The translations under genes were made by a program, and so were the position numbers. A stretch of DNA of 64,000 nucleotides from an uncultured Gammaproteobacteria bacterium (lineage in GTDB: Bacteria > Pseudomonadota > Gammaproteobacteria > Pseudomonadales > Pseudohongiellaceae): assembly GCA_913060975.1 (NCBI GenBank), contig CAJXVC010000008.1, forward strand, positions 62,001 through 126,000. The letters are read 5' to 3'. The notes below the pieces were generated by a model that was not told the DNA's origin, did not search any database, and worked only from the letters and a program-made list of their open reading frames with translations. Positions 9,393 through 17,835 of the stretch are shown here, piece after piece (position 1 is the stretch's first letter; each line of letters begins with the position of its first letter).

Positions 9393-10829
9393 TTAATCCA
9401 CAGCCATACGCACAGTTGCCACGCGCTTGGGTACTTGCCCCACCGGTATTCGCGCAACTGTCTTCATGGTGGCCACATCGACGGCATAGGTGACATGGTC
9501 GCCCGCCGCACCGATGTAAGCGGTCTTATTATCTGGCGTAAACGTAACCCATTCCGGATGTTGACCGACATAGACCTGGGCGATTTCTTCCAGATCCGGC
9601 AAGGAATGGATATAAACCGTGCTATAGACCTTACTGGTTGACCACAAGGTCTTGCCATCGGGCGATACGCCCAGACCATGGGCTGGCGCCCCCTGCAGTC
9701 CATCATAATGAGCTTCCTGGCCGGCTACTGCTGGATGTTCAATACGGGCAACCTCCTGCTGGCTGGCAAAATCAACCACCGCAAAACCATGAAACCCTGA
9801 CAACTGCACAAAGATATTGCTGGTCGAACCATCCGGGTTGGTATCAAAAGTCATTGGCCGAACCCCCGAACTCATCTCCAGCGTCCAGGCCAATTCATCG
9901 CTTTGCGTATCTATGACGTTGATCGTGCTGGTGTGGATGGAGCCTGCCACTGCATAGCGACTGTCAGGCGTTACATACACATTGTGTATAGCGCCGTTAA
10001 CCGGCAAGGTCTTCACATTCGTCATACTGGCAACATCGATTATGTCTACCGATCCCGGCATCTCCATAATGCCTACATACACCTTGCTGCCATCGCCCAT
10101 CACCGCCACATTATTCGGACGGCCACTCAACGGTATGCGGCGTTTAACACGCAATGTTCGGGAATCCACGATATCAAGACTGTGCATGGCTTCGTTGGTG
10201 ATATACAGCTGAGAACCGTCCGGGGCGCCGACCACACCGTGGGGAATCTCAATATCGTCGATTGTCGCAATGACCTTGTTGGTGACCGGATCAATCACTG
10301 ACGAATTGTCTGCTGCTGCGTTGGTTTGAATAATACGTACCGGCACCGCCGATGGTTCGCGCCGCTTGCTGGCGCCGGCGACCCAGTCTGCCATTATGCG
10401 CCACTCGGGATCGAAGGTGCTGTGAAAATGGGCGCCACCGCCGTGGAACGCATCGCCACCGACTGAAGTCGCCAATGGATGCGTGAGGAACCTGTTGCTG
10501 AGCGGGGCACTGCCTGCAACAGCAAACTGACTGGCAGATTCGAAGTTAGCCCGGGACTGCTCATCGGTCCAGAATAACCGGCCTTCTTCCAATGGCTGCA
10601 AACGGAAATTACTGCTGCGAGTGTGACACTGAATACAGCGAACATTGCCCTCGCGCTTGGCCAGGAAGACAGGTTGGACTTCGTTTTTGAAATACTCAAA
10701 GTTCAACTCTTGCGCAGCCAGACCTGTACCAGACAGCGACAGAACAATGCCCAGAGACAGAGTCAAACAGTTACGAACAATTTGGCGAAATTCGGTGGCA
10801 AGATAAAAAATACGAGAATACAAGGGCAT
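9393..10829 (-). CDS. YVTN beta-propeller protein with one heme c site
   Basis: Exported protein of 478 aa. The N-terminal signal (LTLSLGIVLSLSGTGLAAQ) is followed by a short cytochrome-like region with one CIQCH motif around residue 65-69. From about 165 onward there are YVTN-type beta-propeller blades, for example VIDPVTNKVIATI, VDIIDVASMTNVKTLPV and YAVDVATMKTVARIPVG. Such fusions occur with periplasmic electron-transfer or surface proteins. GAGGAG lies 8 bp before the ATG. Electron donor or partner enzyme is not evident nearby. Confidence 0.85.
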   Translation of the reverse strand: MPLYSRIFYLATEFRQIVRNCLTLSLGIVLSLSGTGLAAQELNFEYFKNEVQPVFLAKREGNVRCIQCHTRSSNFRLQPLEEGRLFWTDEQSRANFESASQFAVAGSAPLSNRFLTHPLATSVGGDAFHGGGAHFHSTFDPEWRIMADWVAGASKRREPSAVPVRIIQTNAAADNSSVIDPVTNKVIATIDDIEIPHGVVGAPDGSQLYITNEAMHSLDIVDSRTLRVKRRIPLSGRPNNVAVMGDGSKVYVGIMEMPGSVDIIDVASMTNVKTLPVNGAIHNVYVTPDSRYAVAGSIHTSTINVIDTQSDELAWTLEMSSGVRPMTFDTNPDGSTSNIFVQLSGFHGFAVVDFASQQEVARIEHPAVAGQEAHYDGLQGAPAHGLGVSPDGKTLWSTSKVYSTVYIHSLPDLEEIAQVYVGQHPEWVTFTPDNKTAYIGAAGDHVTYAVDVATMKTVARIPVGQVPKRVATVRMAVD

Positions 10830-11003
10830 AAGTCACACTCCTCTTGGTGGGAGATCGCTTCTCAGAGACTGCGTTACAGAAGCCTGAATTGGCAAGGTCT
10901 GGCAGGCTATTAGTGTGTGCCAGTGTCCGTTTGCAGACGAAGCGCAAGACCTTTGAATCTCAGCTTAGAGTAGAGACCAGAGCATTGCAACAATGGCAGC
11001 CAC

Positions 11004-11756
11004 TTACCAATCGACCTGCTTAGCATCCCAGTCGAGAAACTGCATGGCGGGCTCAGCAGGCAAGTTGGCAACAATACTCAACAGCTGCTCGGCAACAAAC
11101 CGTGGCGTAAACAGCTTGCCTTCCGGCACTGATTTTTGGAATGGTTCAGATAAAGGGGTATCTGTTGTCCCGGGGTGAAAAGCCAAAATGCGCACGCTCG
11201 GACGCACCCTGTTCAACTCTATTGCCGCCGACTTGAGATACATATTCAGCGCCGCTTTCGCGGCCCGGTAGGAATACCAGCCGCCTTTATGATTATCGGC
11301 GATACTGCCAACGCGGGCACTGAATACGGTAACCACCACATCATCACCATTGGCCAGCAGGGGTTTGAGTGCTTTGAGCCAGAGCATGGGAACTACAGTA
11401 TTGGCGGTGAACGACTGCAGCATATTTTGTTCTAGCAGATCTTCAAGACGTTTCTCTGGTTGCAGTGCTGGTTGCAGCTCTGCGCCGTGCAGCAAGCCGT
11501 TGCAAATAAATACCCGCTTGAAGTGCACTGCCTCCTGTTGCAGCAATCGTCCAATATCATTGATGGACTGTTCACTGTAGTCACTGATAAGCCAACGGAG
11601 ATTGCTACCCATCCGTTGCGACAACTCCGGGTTTGCTGTTCTGCTTACTGCAACGACAGGATGCTCGCTATCACTATCCGCCAACTCAGCGATAAGTGCC
11701 TGCGCAATCTTGCTACCCGCACCTACAACGAGGGAGGCATTCTGTAGAGTGCTCAT
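11004..11756 (-). CDS. short-chain dehydrogenase/reductase
   Basis: Classical SDR of 250 aa with Rossmann fold. The N-terminus is VVGAGSKIAQ (glycine-rich NAD(P) site, altered from TGxxxGIG), the middle has CNGLLH in the NNAG position, then VFSARVGS for the catalytic Ser strand and YSYRAAKAAL for YxxxK. HPGTTDTPLS follows as expected. The CNGLL variant resembles the CsgA/C-factor-like subgroup. Its ATG overlaps the stop of the upstream DCC-family gene by 4 bp (ATGA), so the pair is one operon. Substrate unknown. Confidence 0.88.
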   Translation of the reverse strand: MSTLQNASLVVGAGSKIAQALIAELADSDSEHPVVAVSRTANPELSQRMGSNLRWLISDYSEQSINDIGRLLQQEAVHFKRVFICNGLLHGAELQPALQPEKRLEDLLEQNMLQSFTANTVVPMLWLKALKPLLANGDDVVVTVFSARVGSIADNHKGGWYSYRAAKAALNMYLKSAAIELNRVRPSVRILAFHPGTTDTPLSEPFQKSVPEGKLFTPRFVAEQLLSIVANLPAEPAMQFLDWDAKQVDW

Positions 11757-12220
11757 TGCTCTCGTAGCTCACAGGATGAACAACGACGCCGCCCTGTTAG
11801 TAACCAGGACAGACGGTAGCGATTGCCAGCAAACAGCCAATACGCCCCGTCAGCCAACAACCGTAATATTGGCCAGCGCAACACTTTCAGCCAGGGCTTG
11901 CGACCGACCAGTTGCCAGGCACAGCAAGTAACATCGAGGCCAAGCAGCAAAGTCTCATCGGCTAACTGTCCGTGGAGAATACGGTCCGCTTGCTGCGGAT
12001 CTATCTCGGGATAACAATCCCTGAAGCCTTCCTCATGGATGTCTGCAAAAGCAATCCGATCAGGGCCTTGCGACTGGCTATCCAGCGCTCGTAGCTGCTG
12101 CATTTCACTGACACACAGCGGGCATGTGCTGTCATAAAAGATGGTCAGCTGCGGGCCTGACCCTATTGATCCGGTATCCGGCATCTTGTCAAACTGACTC
12201 TGACTAATATTCCGACTCAT
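11753..12220 (-). CDS. DCC-family thiol-disulfide oxidoreductase-like protein (DUF393)
   Basis: 155-aa protein of the DCC family, named after the conserved DxxCxxC motif near the N-terminus, here FYDSTCPLCVSEM at about residue 29-41. The later sequence GLDVTCCAWQLVGRKPWLKVLRWP and YRLSWLLTGRR is typical of the family, with a possible membrane-associated helix. Function is unproven; members are thought to act in thiol chemistry. It is the first gene of a two-gene unit with the SDR (4-bp overlap). Confidence 0.85.
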   Translation of the reverse strand: MSRNISQSQFDKMPDTGSIGSGPQLTIFYDSTCPLCVSEMQQLRALDSQSQGPDRIAFADIHEEGFRDCYPEIDPQQADRILHGQLADETLLLGLDVTCCAWQLVGRKPWLKVLRWPILRLLADGAYWLFAGNRYRLSWLLTGRRRCSSCELREQ

Positions 12221-12370
12221 ACTGTGAATACGCGCGCAATCCTTTGCTGGATTGCTTGCCGGCCCAACTCTTTACTTGTGGGTAGAGCAATAAGGCCAGT
12301 AAGCACAGTAATTTCATGGGCCATTCGCATCCGGGCGAGACGGCGCTTTACGGCTTATTATAGACGGTCA

Positions 12371-12404
12371 TTAAAAAAGGGAGAGTCTCAAGAACTCTCC
12401 CTTT
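12371..12404 (-). terminator. rho-independent terminator
   Basis: An 11-bp perfect stem (AAAGGGAGAGT / ACTCTCCCTTT) with a 7-nt loop. Read on the - strand the stem ends in CCC followed by TTTTTT. It lies about 60 bp past the stop of the secreted OB-fold-like gene and is the clearest intrinsic terminator in the window. A short + strand open frame covering it is not credible. Confidence 0.85.
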
Positions 12405-12466
12405 CGCCAAGTCGATATTTCTATCGGATTTTTATACCAACCGTAAGCTCATAGGCTATGGATGGG

Positions 12467-13105
12467 CTATGAGTTGACCAGTGTGACCACCGAATCGGCT
12501 TCCAACTCGGCATTGTCAAAGAACCTCCACTCGAGGTCGCCACTGACCTGAACGACATCACCGACTTCGATACGATGGTAGCCAACATCATCCAACGGAT
12601 TGGAATCCATAAAGAGCACGCTTACCTGTAGTGACTCGTCGTTTCTGTTGATAGTAAAGTGGTCATCATCAACTTTACTGACTACACCCTGAGCAATGAC
12701 CTCACCGGGGGCGGGATTAAAGCTGTACCAACCCGGATAATCTTCCTCGTCTCTCGGGCTCACATAGAAGTGTGTATTCGTCTTCTCAACAAACACACTG
12801 CTCGCTTCAATAGATGTGGTTTCGAAAAAGTCATTGTCGATCAGACCGCTTACCGTCACTTCATCACCTTTCTCGAGCCGATAGGCATCGCCATCCCTGT
12901 CACCGTCGTCCATTTCAACGATTACGGCCCCATCGCCATAATTCAGATTAAAGGCATTACGGGATACGTCCTCGACAGTGCCATTGATACTAATCCATGT
13001 ATCGTTCGGCTGCATGTAGGGGCTGGGGTTCTGCGCCATCGCGACACCGGATGCCAAGGATGTGGTAAGCACCGCTGCTGAAGCTGCAATGTGGGTAAGT
13101 TTCAT
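12467..13105 (-). CDS. secreted duplicated OB-fold-like protein
   Basis: 212-aa exported protein with a signal peptide ending AMA|QN (about residue 24). The mature part contains two similar modules, about 38-105 and 130-210. Each begins G-T/V-V-x-x-V and ends with GDEVTVSG or GDVVQVSG, then an FFD/FFET...EA-S-V strand. This is the pattern of small OB-fold proteins of the YgiW/BOF or DUF5666 kind, which bind small cations or nucleic acids. It is acidic. AAGGAGG 5 bp before the ATG is an excellent ribosome site. It has its own terminator and a 15-bp direct repeat in its upstream region, so it is probably separately regulated. Confidence 0.78.
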   Translation of the reverse strand: MKLTHIAASAAVLTTSLASGVAMAQNPSPYMQPNDTWISINGTVEDVSRNAFNLNYGDGAVIVEMDDGDRDGDAYRLEKGDEVTVSGLIDNDFFETTSIEASSVFVEKTNTHFYVSPRDEEDYPGWYSFNPAPGEVIAQGVVSKVDDDHFTINRNDESLQVSVLFMDSNPLDDVGYHRIEVGDVVQVSGDLEWRFFDNAELEADSVVTLVNS

Positions 13106-13614
13106 GTAACCTCCTTATCGACCTTCTTGAGTTCAATCTCTGTACTCTTACTAACTTGTAAAATACTAACTAGTAAAATTTCTGCGTCATGAGTTCTGCA
13201 GAAACTCATCAAGAATTCCTGCGCGTTAGTAATTACCTTAGGCACCGAGGAAAAAATTTCAACCCCACTTCCCATGTGAAACATTCACCAGATATCGCGC
13301 TAAAAATACTTCTTAACGTCGCTGTGTGAAACATGAGCTGAACAGCCCCATGACACAAAGCACATAGCCAGTGATCAATCGCGGCGCTCTTCTACTTAAC
13401 TGATTATCTGGGCTCCAGTCGATCAAGAGGTTTAAATTCCGCAATACGCTCTCATATTTGGAGCAATACATTGTTTGTGCGGGCAGGATTTCCTGCTGAT
13501 GGCAGAAGCAAATCATGATGCACATCAACATCGGCAATCGCCAAAAGCGTTAAAAGAAGACTGAGTAATACACATGCGATTAATGTATCGACAAAAAAAT
13601 ACAGGAGATCATCG
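13106..13614. other. divergent intergenic region
   Basis: About 500 bp between the secreted OB-fold-like gene and the coiled-coil gene. It holds the 15-bp tandem repeat and two copies of GTGAAACAT (near 13276 and 13325). The short open frames here have no supporting ribosome sites. I see no RNA gene. Confidence 0.4.
13150..13179. repeat. 15-bp tandem direct repeat upstream of OB-fold gene
   Basis: ACTAACTTGTAAAAT is followed immediately by ACTAACTAGTAAAAT (one mismatch), 45 bp upstream of the secreted OB-fold-like gene. Each copy contains an imperfect dyad around ACTA-TAGT. Placement suits an operator. Confidence 0.6.
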
Positions 13615-13896
13615 ATGAGTAAACGTCGAGAATATGAAGAACAGGTTAGAGCCAAGCTGGCCAAGCTGGAAGCTGAAGTGGATGCTATTAAAAAGGATAT
13701 CGAAGCTGCAGAGTCAGAATTGACTTCAGAGCATCACAGCAAACTTGAGAAAGTTAGTGAGCTATCAGACCGGGTCGGAGACAAACTGGAAGAACTGGCC
13801 GAAGCCGGCGAAGATTCCTGGGAACACCTGAAAGAAGGTATCGAACACTACTATCAAGCACTGGGCAATGAAGTGAAATCATTCAACAAGCTCTAG
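13615..13896 (+). CDS. small coiled-coil protein
   Basis: 93 aa, highly charged, almost entirely predicted helix with heptads (VRAKLAKLEAEVDAIKKDIEAAES and LSDRVGDKLEELAE). No signal peptide or membrane segment. AGGAG about 7 bp upstream supports the start. The sequence resembles the soluble part of ElaB/YqjD-type (DUF883) proteins but lacks the C-terminal membrane anchor. It stands alone, followed by a hairpin. Function is unknown; stress-related ribosome or membrane association is only a guess by resemblance. Confidence 0.78.
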   Translation: MSKRREYEEQVRAKLAKLEAEVDAIKKDIEAAESELTSEHHSKLEKVSELSDRVGDKLEELAEAGEDSWEHLKEGIEHYYQALGNEVKSFNKL

Positions 13897-13928
13897 CGGA
13901 GCAGGATTTCGCCTTACAGTGATCATCA

Positions 13929-13974
13929 AATTGCTCGGTCTGTGCCTGACTGACACGATTCCGACTGAGCAATT
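13929..13974. terminator. long-stem hairpin after coiled-coil gene
   Basis: AATTGCTCGGTC and GACTGAGCAATT pair over 12 bp with a single G-T wobble, across a 22-nt loop, starting 33 bp after the stop. It has no T-run, so termination is uncertain; an mRNA-end stem is equally likely. Confidence 0.45.
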
Positions 13975-14132
13975 GCATTGTGAGCCAGGCTGATTTGCGG
14001 CAGCACCAGCAATAGCGAAGGCAAACTGCGACTCTATTCCTCTCGATCACTCAGCTTGAACATGCAATTTTCCTTAGCGGTTGTTACGAGAACAAACAAG
14101 AGAATAGGCAATATAAGCAGACTTTTATCTGG

Positions 14133-14600
14133 CTAAGTAACTGGTGTTTTCAGACATATTGGCTGCACAGAGAGGTTCAACCAATAGTTCTTCAGTTGCT
14201 CAAGGGCATCGACAAATCGGCCAAGATCGACAGGTTTTTGCACATAGGAATTTGCACCTAGTTGATAACAACTTGATACGTCCCTGTCATTGTTCGAGGT
14301 TGTAAGGACAACAACCGGAATTGATTTTGTGCATCGTGAAGATTTCACATACGATAACACCTCTCTTCCGCAAACTCCGGGCAGATTCAGGTCCAGAGTA
14401 ATCAAACGACAGCGACAACTCGCAGAATTCGTATCAACGACGTTCTTCTGCAATATATCTATAGCATCAGCTCCGTTTATGCAGCGAACAACCTGCACTG
14501 AATTCGGCAAATCTTCGCACAAGGTGTCTGATATGAACTCATAGTCATCATCGCTATCTTCAACAATAAGAATAAAATCGCTTTCGATCAGCTCACTCAT
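14133..14600 (-). CDS. receiver-only response regulator (Rcp1-like)
   Basis: About 155 aa containing a single CheY-like receiver. Acidic pocket is FILIVEDSDDD, phospho-acceptor D70 in LITLDLNLPG, Thr in VVVLTTSN and Lys in YVQKPVDL. No output domain follows. The LNLPG signature is typical of the receiver partners of PAS or phytochrome-type kinases. ATG at 14600 has GGGGAG 8 bp upstream inside the kinase 3' end; a TTG two codons earlier is unlikely. It lies 2 bp after the stop of the kinase gene and is certainly its partner. Output is presumably through protein interaction or a phosphorelay. Confidence 0.93.
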   Translation of the reverse strand: MSELIESDFILIVEDSDDDYEFISDTLCEDLPNSVQVVRCINGADAIDILQKNVVDTNSASCRCRLITLDLNLPGVCGREVLSYVKSSRCTKSIPVVVLTTSNNDRDVSSCYQLGANSYVQKPVDLGRFVDALEQLKNYWLNLSVQPICLKTPVT

Positions 14601-14602
14601 GA

Positions 14603-16207
14603 TCAAGTCTCCCCTAACGTGAAGTATACCGTCGTCCCTTTTTCCGGGACTGAATCGATAAATATTGTCCCGCCAATCTGATCAATAATCCGTTTAACAT
14701 AGGCAAGACCTGCACCCGTCCCGGGTTCCATATTCTCATTGGATAAACGCTTGAACATGCCAAACACGGTGTCATGGAACTGAGGGTCGATCCCGATGCC
14801 GTTGTCTCGCACATAGATGACATTACTCAATTCTCGCTGCGCGTCTTTATATATCCTTTCAATACCAATCTCTATTTTCTTCACGGCAGAGCGATTGTAC
14901 TTAATACCATTAATAATCAGGTTTCTGAATACTGTTGCAATCTGCGTCCGGCTCACGGCGACCTGCGGCAATTCATCTATCAATTCAATACAAATAGCGG
15001 GGTCTTCATTCTTGCCAGAGATCAGGGCGATCTCTTCAGCAACCAATTGATTAAGATCGGTGTCAAACAGTTCCTCTTCCATTTTCCCGAGCCTGGAAAA
15101 ACCGAGCAAATCATTAACAAGATTGTCCATACGTTGAGTGAGATATACGAGGCGATCAAGTCTGCGTGAGGCCTTCTCGTCAAGTTTTCCTGTGTACTGT
15201 TTTACGAGATACTGAGAGTGGTTATTGATTGCCCTGAGCGGTTCCCTTAAATCGTGTGAAGCGATATAGGCAAAATCATCCAGTTCCTTATTGCTTCTCT
15301 CAAGCTCTTCCAGATACCTGGCTGCCTGAAACTCTGCATTCTTACGCTCAGTAATATCCTGAATCTGGGAAATAAAGTGACGGGGATTGCCAGAGTTGTC
15401 TCTCGCCAGAGAGACACTTAGCAACACCCAAATTGTATGGCCTTGCTTGTGAAAATAGCGTTTCTCCATTTCGTAACTGGCGCGCTCTCCGGATGCGACT
15501 TGTGTAACAAATTCCAGGTCGGCCTCAAGGTCATCGGGATGGGTTATCGATTGAAAATCAGTCGCCAGGAGTTCTTCTTCGCTATAACCAACAATCCTGC
15601 AGATAGCAGGGTTAACCTTTAGCCAGTCACCTTGCAAAGACACCAGGGCAATACCTATGGATGAGAACTCCATTGCCGATTTGAACTGATCAATCTCTTC
15701 CGCGAGCGCTATCTCAGCATTCTTTCGCGCAGTGATATCCTGATGAGTGCCAACGATTCTGGCCGGCTTGCCTTGCTCATCTGTAGAAGATATTTTGCCT
15801 TTTGAAGAGATCCAGCGCCACTCGCCATTCTTGTGTTGCATCCGGAATTCGAGTGAATAGGCAGGTGTATTTCCAGACAAGTAAAGTTCTATGGCTGATT
15901 TGGCTTTGATCTTGTCTTCCGGGTGAACAAGCTTTTGCCAGGTAGAAAAATCAGCACTTAATTCGCCTTTTTCGAAACCCAACATTGCACACCAGCCATC
16001 AGAATAATCTATGTGACTAGTGCGGACGTCCAACTCCCAGATTCCCAGGTCGCCGCTCTCAAGCGCAATCGCCAGAGATGCAGCACTGTGCATTACAGAA
16101 GAATTCTGATTACTCAGCTTACTTTCAGCAGGTCCGTCTGACCAAACTATTTCATCTTCTGTGATCATTGCATCGCCATTGATTGTATTGGAGCTTCCGA
16201 TTTTCAA
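14603..16207 (-). CDS. PAS-PAS sensor histidine kinase
   Basis: 534-aa soluble hybrid-less kinase. Two PAS/PAC modules (about 45-160 and 170-290), each ending DITxRKNAE, precede a HisKA domain with phospho-acceptor H318 in YIASHDLREPLRA. The HATPase has the N box NLIINGIKYNR, DNGIGIDP and GAGLAYVKRI. There is no transmembrane segment, so the signal is cytoplasmic (redox, light or ligand). The start is uncertain: a TTG at 16207 or the ATG at 16168, neither with a good ribosome site. Paired with the receiver-only regulator directly downstream. Confidence 0.92.
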   Translation of the reverse strand: MKIGSSNTINGDAMITEDEIVWSDGPAESKLSNQNSSVMHSAASLAIALESGDLGIWELDVRTSHIDYSDGWCAMLGFEKGELSADFSTWQKLVHPEDKIKAKSAIELYLSGNTPAYSLEFRMQHKNGEWRWISSKGKISSTDEQGKPARIVGTHQDITARKNAEIALAEEIDQFKSAMEFSSIGIALVSLQGDWLKVNPAICRIVGYSEEELLATDFQSITHPDDLEADLEFVTQVASGERASYEMEKRYFHKQGHTIWVLLSVSLARDNSGNPRHFISQIQDITERKNAEFQAARYLEELERSNKELDDFAYIASHDLREPLRAINNHSQYLVKQYTGKLDEKASRRLDRLVYLTQRMDNLVNDLLGFSRLGKMEEELFDTDLNQLVAEEIALISGKNEDPAICIELIDELPQVAVSRTQIATVFRNLIINGIKYNRSAVKKIEIGIERIYKDAQRELSNVIYVRDNGIGIDPQFHDTVFGMFKRLSNENMEPGTGAGLAYVKRIIDQIGGTIFIDSVPEKGTTVYFTLGET

Positions 16208-16534
16208 TACTCAGATCCAACACAAAATTGGAGCCTAAATCGGAAACTTATGCGTTCATTACGACACTAACGAAAGATTCCTTTAGCCGTTCTCGCAAGC
16301 TCGCCCCAGGAAGTAAAGCAATGCAGCTATCGCTGCCAGGAAAGGCAACTCTATTTCAATTCGCCACAGTCATTCGCTGCAATAGCACTGTATCTAGCCA
16401 CGAGATAGCACCGAGTGCACTAAGCTCATAACACGAGGTATTGCCCGCGGATAAATTGATGGGGGCGTTATTCGCACTGACGCCAGAATCGAGCAAGCCG
16501 CTTATCTGCAATCATTCTGGATTTGCGGATCGAT
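16208..16534. other. intergenic region, nothing recognised
   Basis: About 330 bp between the start of the PAS kinase and the stop of the MscS gene, both on the - strand. It should hold the promoter for the kinase operon. No conserved box, hairpin with T-run or gene was seen. Confidence 0.35.
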
Positions 16535-17359
16535 TCAATCTTGGCCGATCAAATGCACATCCCGCTGCGGAAAGGGTATTTCGATATTGTTGTCCGCCAA
16601 TGCCTTGAACACTGCCTGATTGACGCGAAATTTGATAGTAAACAACTCAGTAGTCGGCACCCAATAGCGCAGACCAATGTCGATGCTGCTGTCGCCAAAT
16701 TCGTTGATGCCCACTTGCGGAGCCTTTTCCAGACCCACCCCCGGAGTTGTCGAAATGGCTCTCGTGATAACAGCTAACGCTGCTTCGACATCCGAATCAT
16801 AAGCGATGCCCACCGTAGACTCGATAATGGTGTTGGCCTTGGAGTTGTGAATAATTTCACCAACGATATGCTTGTTGGGAATGGTAATGTCAACTTCGTC
16901 TTCGTTAGTGAGCACTGTATAAGCCAGCTTCACTTCCTTGACTACACCAGTGACGCCCTGAACGGATATCGTATCGCCGACAACAAACGGCCGCACGATA
17001 ATAATGCTGACACCAGCGCCATAGTTGGATAGCAAGCCTTGCAACGCCAGACCGGCACCCAACGACAATGCACCGATCGCGGCCACAAACGGCGTGATGC
17101 TGATACCCAGTTTGCCCAGCGCAATAATAGCGGCGAAGGCGATGATCACTACTTTCAGGAAGCTGGCGGTAAAATGACTAAGCGTGACATCGAAGCCCTT
17201 CTTGACCAGAAACGCTTCCAGAAAGTTTGCAGCTTTGTTAGCCACCACGTTGCCGACAATCATGATGATAATGGCCGCCAGTATCTGAAAGCTGTAAGTA
17301 ACCAGATAATTAACGATCAGGTCGTAAATCTGTTGAGCCTGTTGCAGTTCAGCTTCCAT
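16535..17359 (-). CDS. small-conductance mechanosensitive channel (MscS family)
   Basis: 274 aa, near the size of E. coli MscS. Three N-terminal membrane segments: about 18-45, 60-85 and 88-115. The third is the Gly/Ala-rich pore helix AAIGALSLGAGLALQGLLSNYGAG. Next is the beta domain with RPFVVGDTISVQGVTGVVKEV and IPNKHIVGEIIHN, then the alpha/beta C-terminal vestibule. GGCGGAA lies just before the ATG. It acts as an osmotic safety valve in the inner membrane and is transcribed alone. Confidence 0.95.
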   Translation of the reverse strand: MEAELQQAQQIYDLIVNYLVTYSFQILAAIIIMIVGNVVANKAANFLEAFLVKKGFDVTLSHFTASFLKVVIIAFAAIIALGKLGISITPFVAAIGALSLGAGLALQGLLSNYGAGVSIIIVRPFVVGDTISVQGVTGVVKEVKLAYTVLTNEDEVDITIPNKHIVGEIIHNSKANTIIESTVGIAYDSDVEAALAVITRAISTTPGVGLEKAPQVGINEFGDSSIDIGLRYWVPTTELFTIKFRVNQAVFKALADNNIEIPFPQRDVHLIGQD

Positions 17360-17537
17360 GGTTCCGCCGTCTATTTATTGCTACGCTTTTTATTACTTCG
17401 CTTCCAGACCAGTCAGCAAGCGGCGCCGATCAGTCATGTTAGAGCAAGGATGGTGGGAAATTATCTTAGAATGTGATTCGTGTCTATCTGGCATTATCTG
17501 ATACTACCAGCATCAAGCCCAATCACAATTAACGCAC

Positions 17538-17735
17538 TCACGGCATGCAATAGGACTCAGGTTGATTCTGGCCTTTTGTCGGCATCACACCGTGCAATCG
17601 ATTCGGGTAGTTGGTGAATTGCCCCTCATCTCCCGGATCGACAAAATGAGCCATGGTAATACCATGATGCCCCGGCGTGTCCAGTGCAAGCACTAGCAAT
17701 AGAGCGATTCGGTAACAGCTTTGAATCACTACCAT
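17538..17735 (-). CDS. possible small exported peptide
   Basis: A 65-aa open frame starting ATG with a hydrophobic segment (CYRIALLLVLALD) and then a Gly/Pro/His-rich tail containing one Cys. It could be a small secreted peptide. It has only a weak purine stretch upstream and no recognised relatives, and may be chance. Otherwise the 17360-17835 stretch holds no gene. Confidence 0.25.
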   Translation of the reverse strand: MVVIQSCYRIALLLVLALDTPGHHGITMAHFVDPGDEGQFTNYPNRLHGVMPTKGQNQPESYCMP

Positions 17736-17835
17736 TCTTCTCGGAATCCGATTCGTTTATTACTCACTGAGTACCGCACCAAAATCGCGAGCACAGAGTC
17801 TTAACATGCCACCGCTTGGTGGATTTTATATCAGT

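Noticed and set aside
12224..12454. 76-codon + strand frame
   Set aside because: It contains the intrinsic terminator of the convergent gene and has no protein-like features.
13102..13284. 60-codon - strand frame upstream of the OB-fold gene
   Set aside because: Overlaps the direct repeat and leader, no ribosome site, composition not protein-like.
17809..17822. CCACC-GCTT-GGTGG stem near the porin gene end
   Set aside because: Only 5 bp long, with no T-run on the transcribed strand; probably chance.
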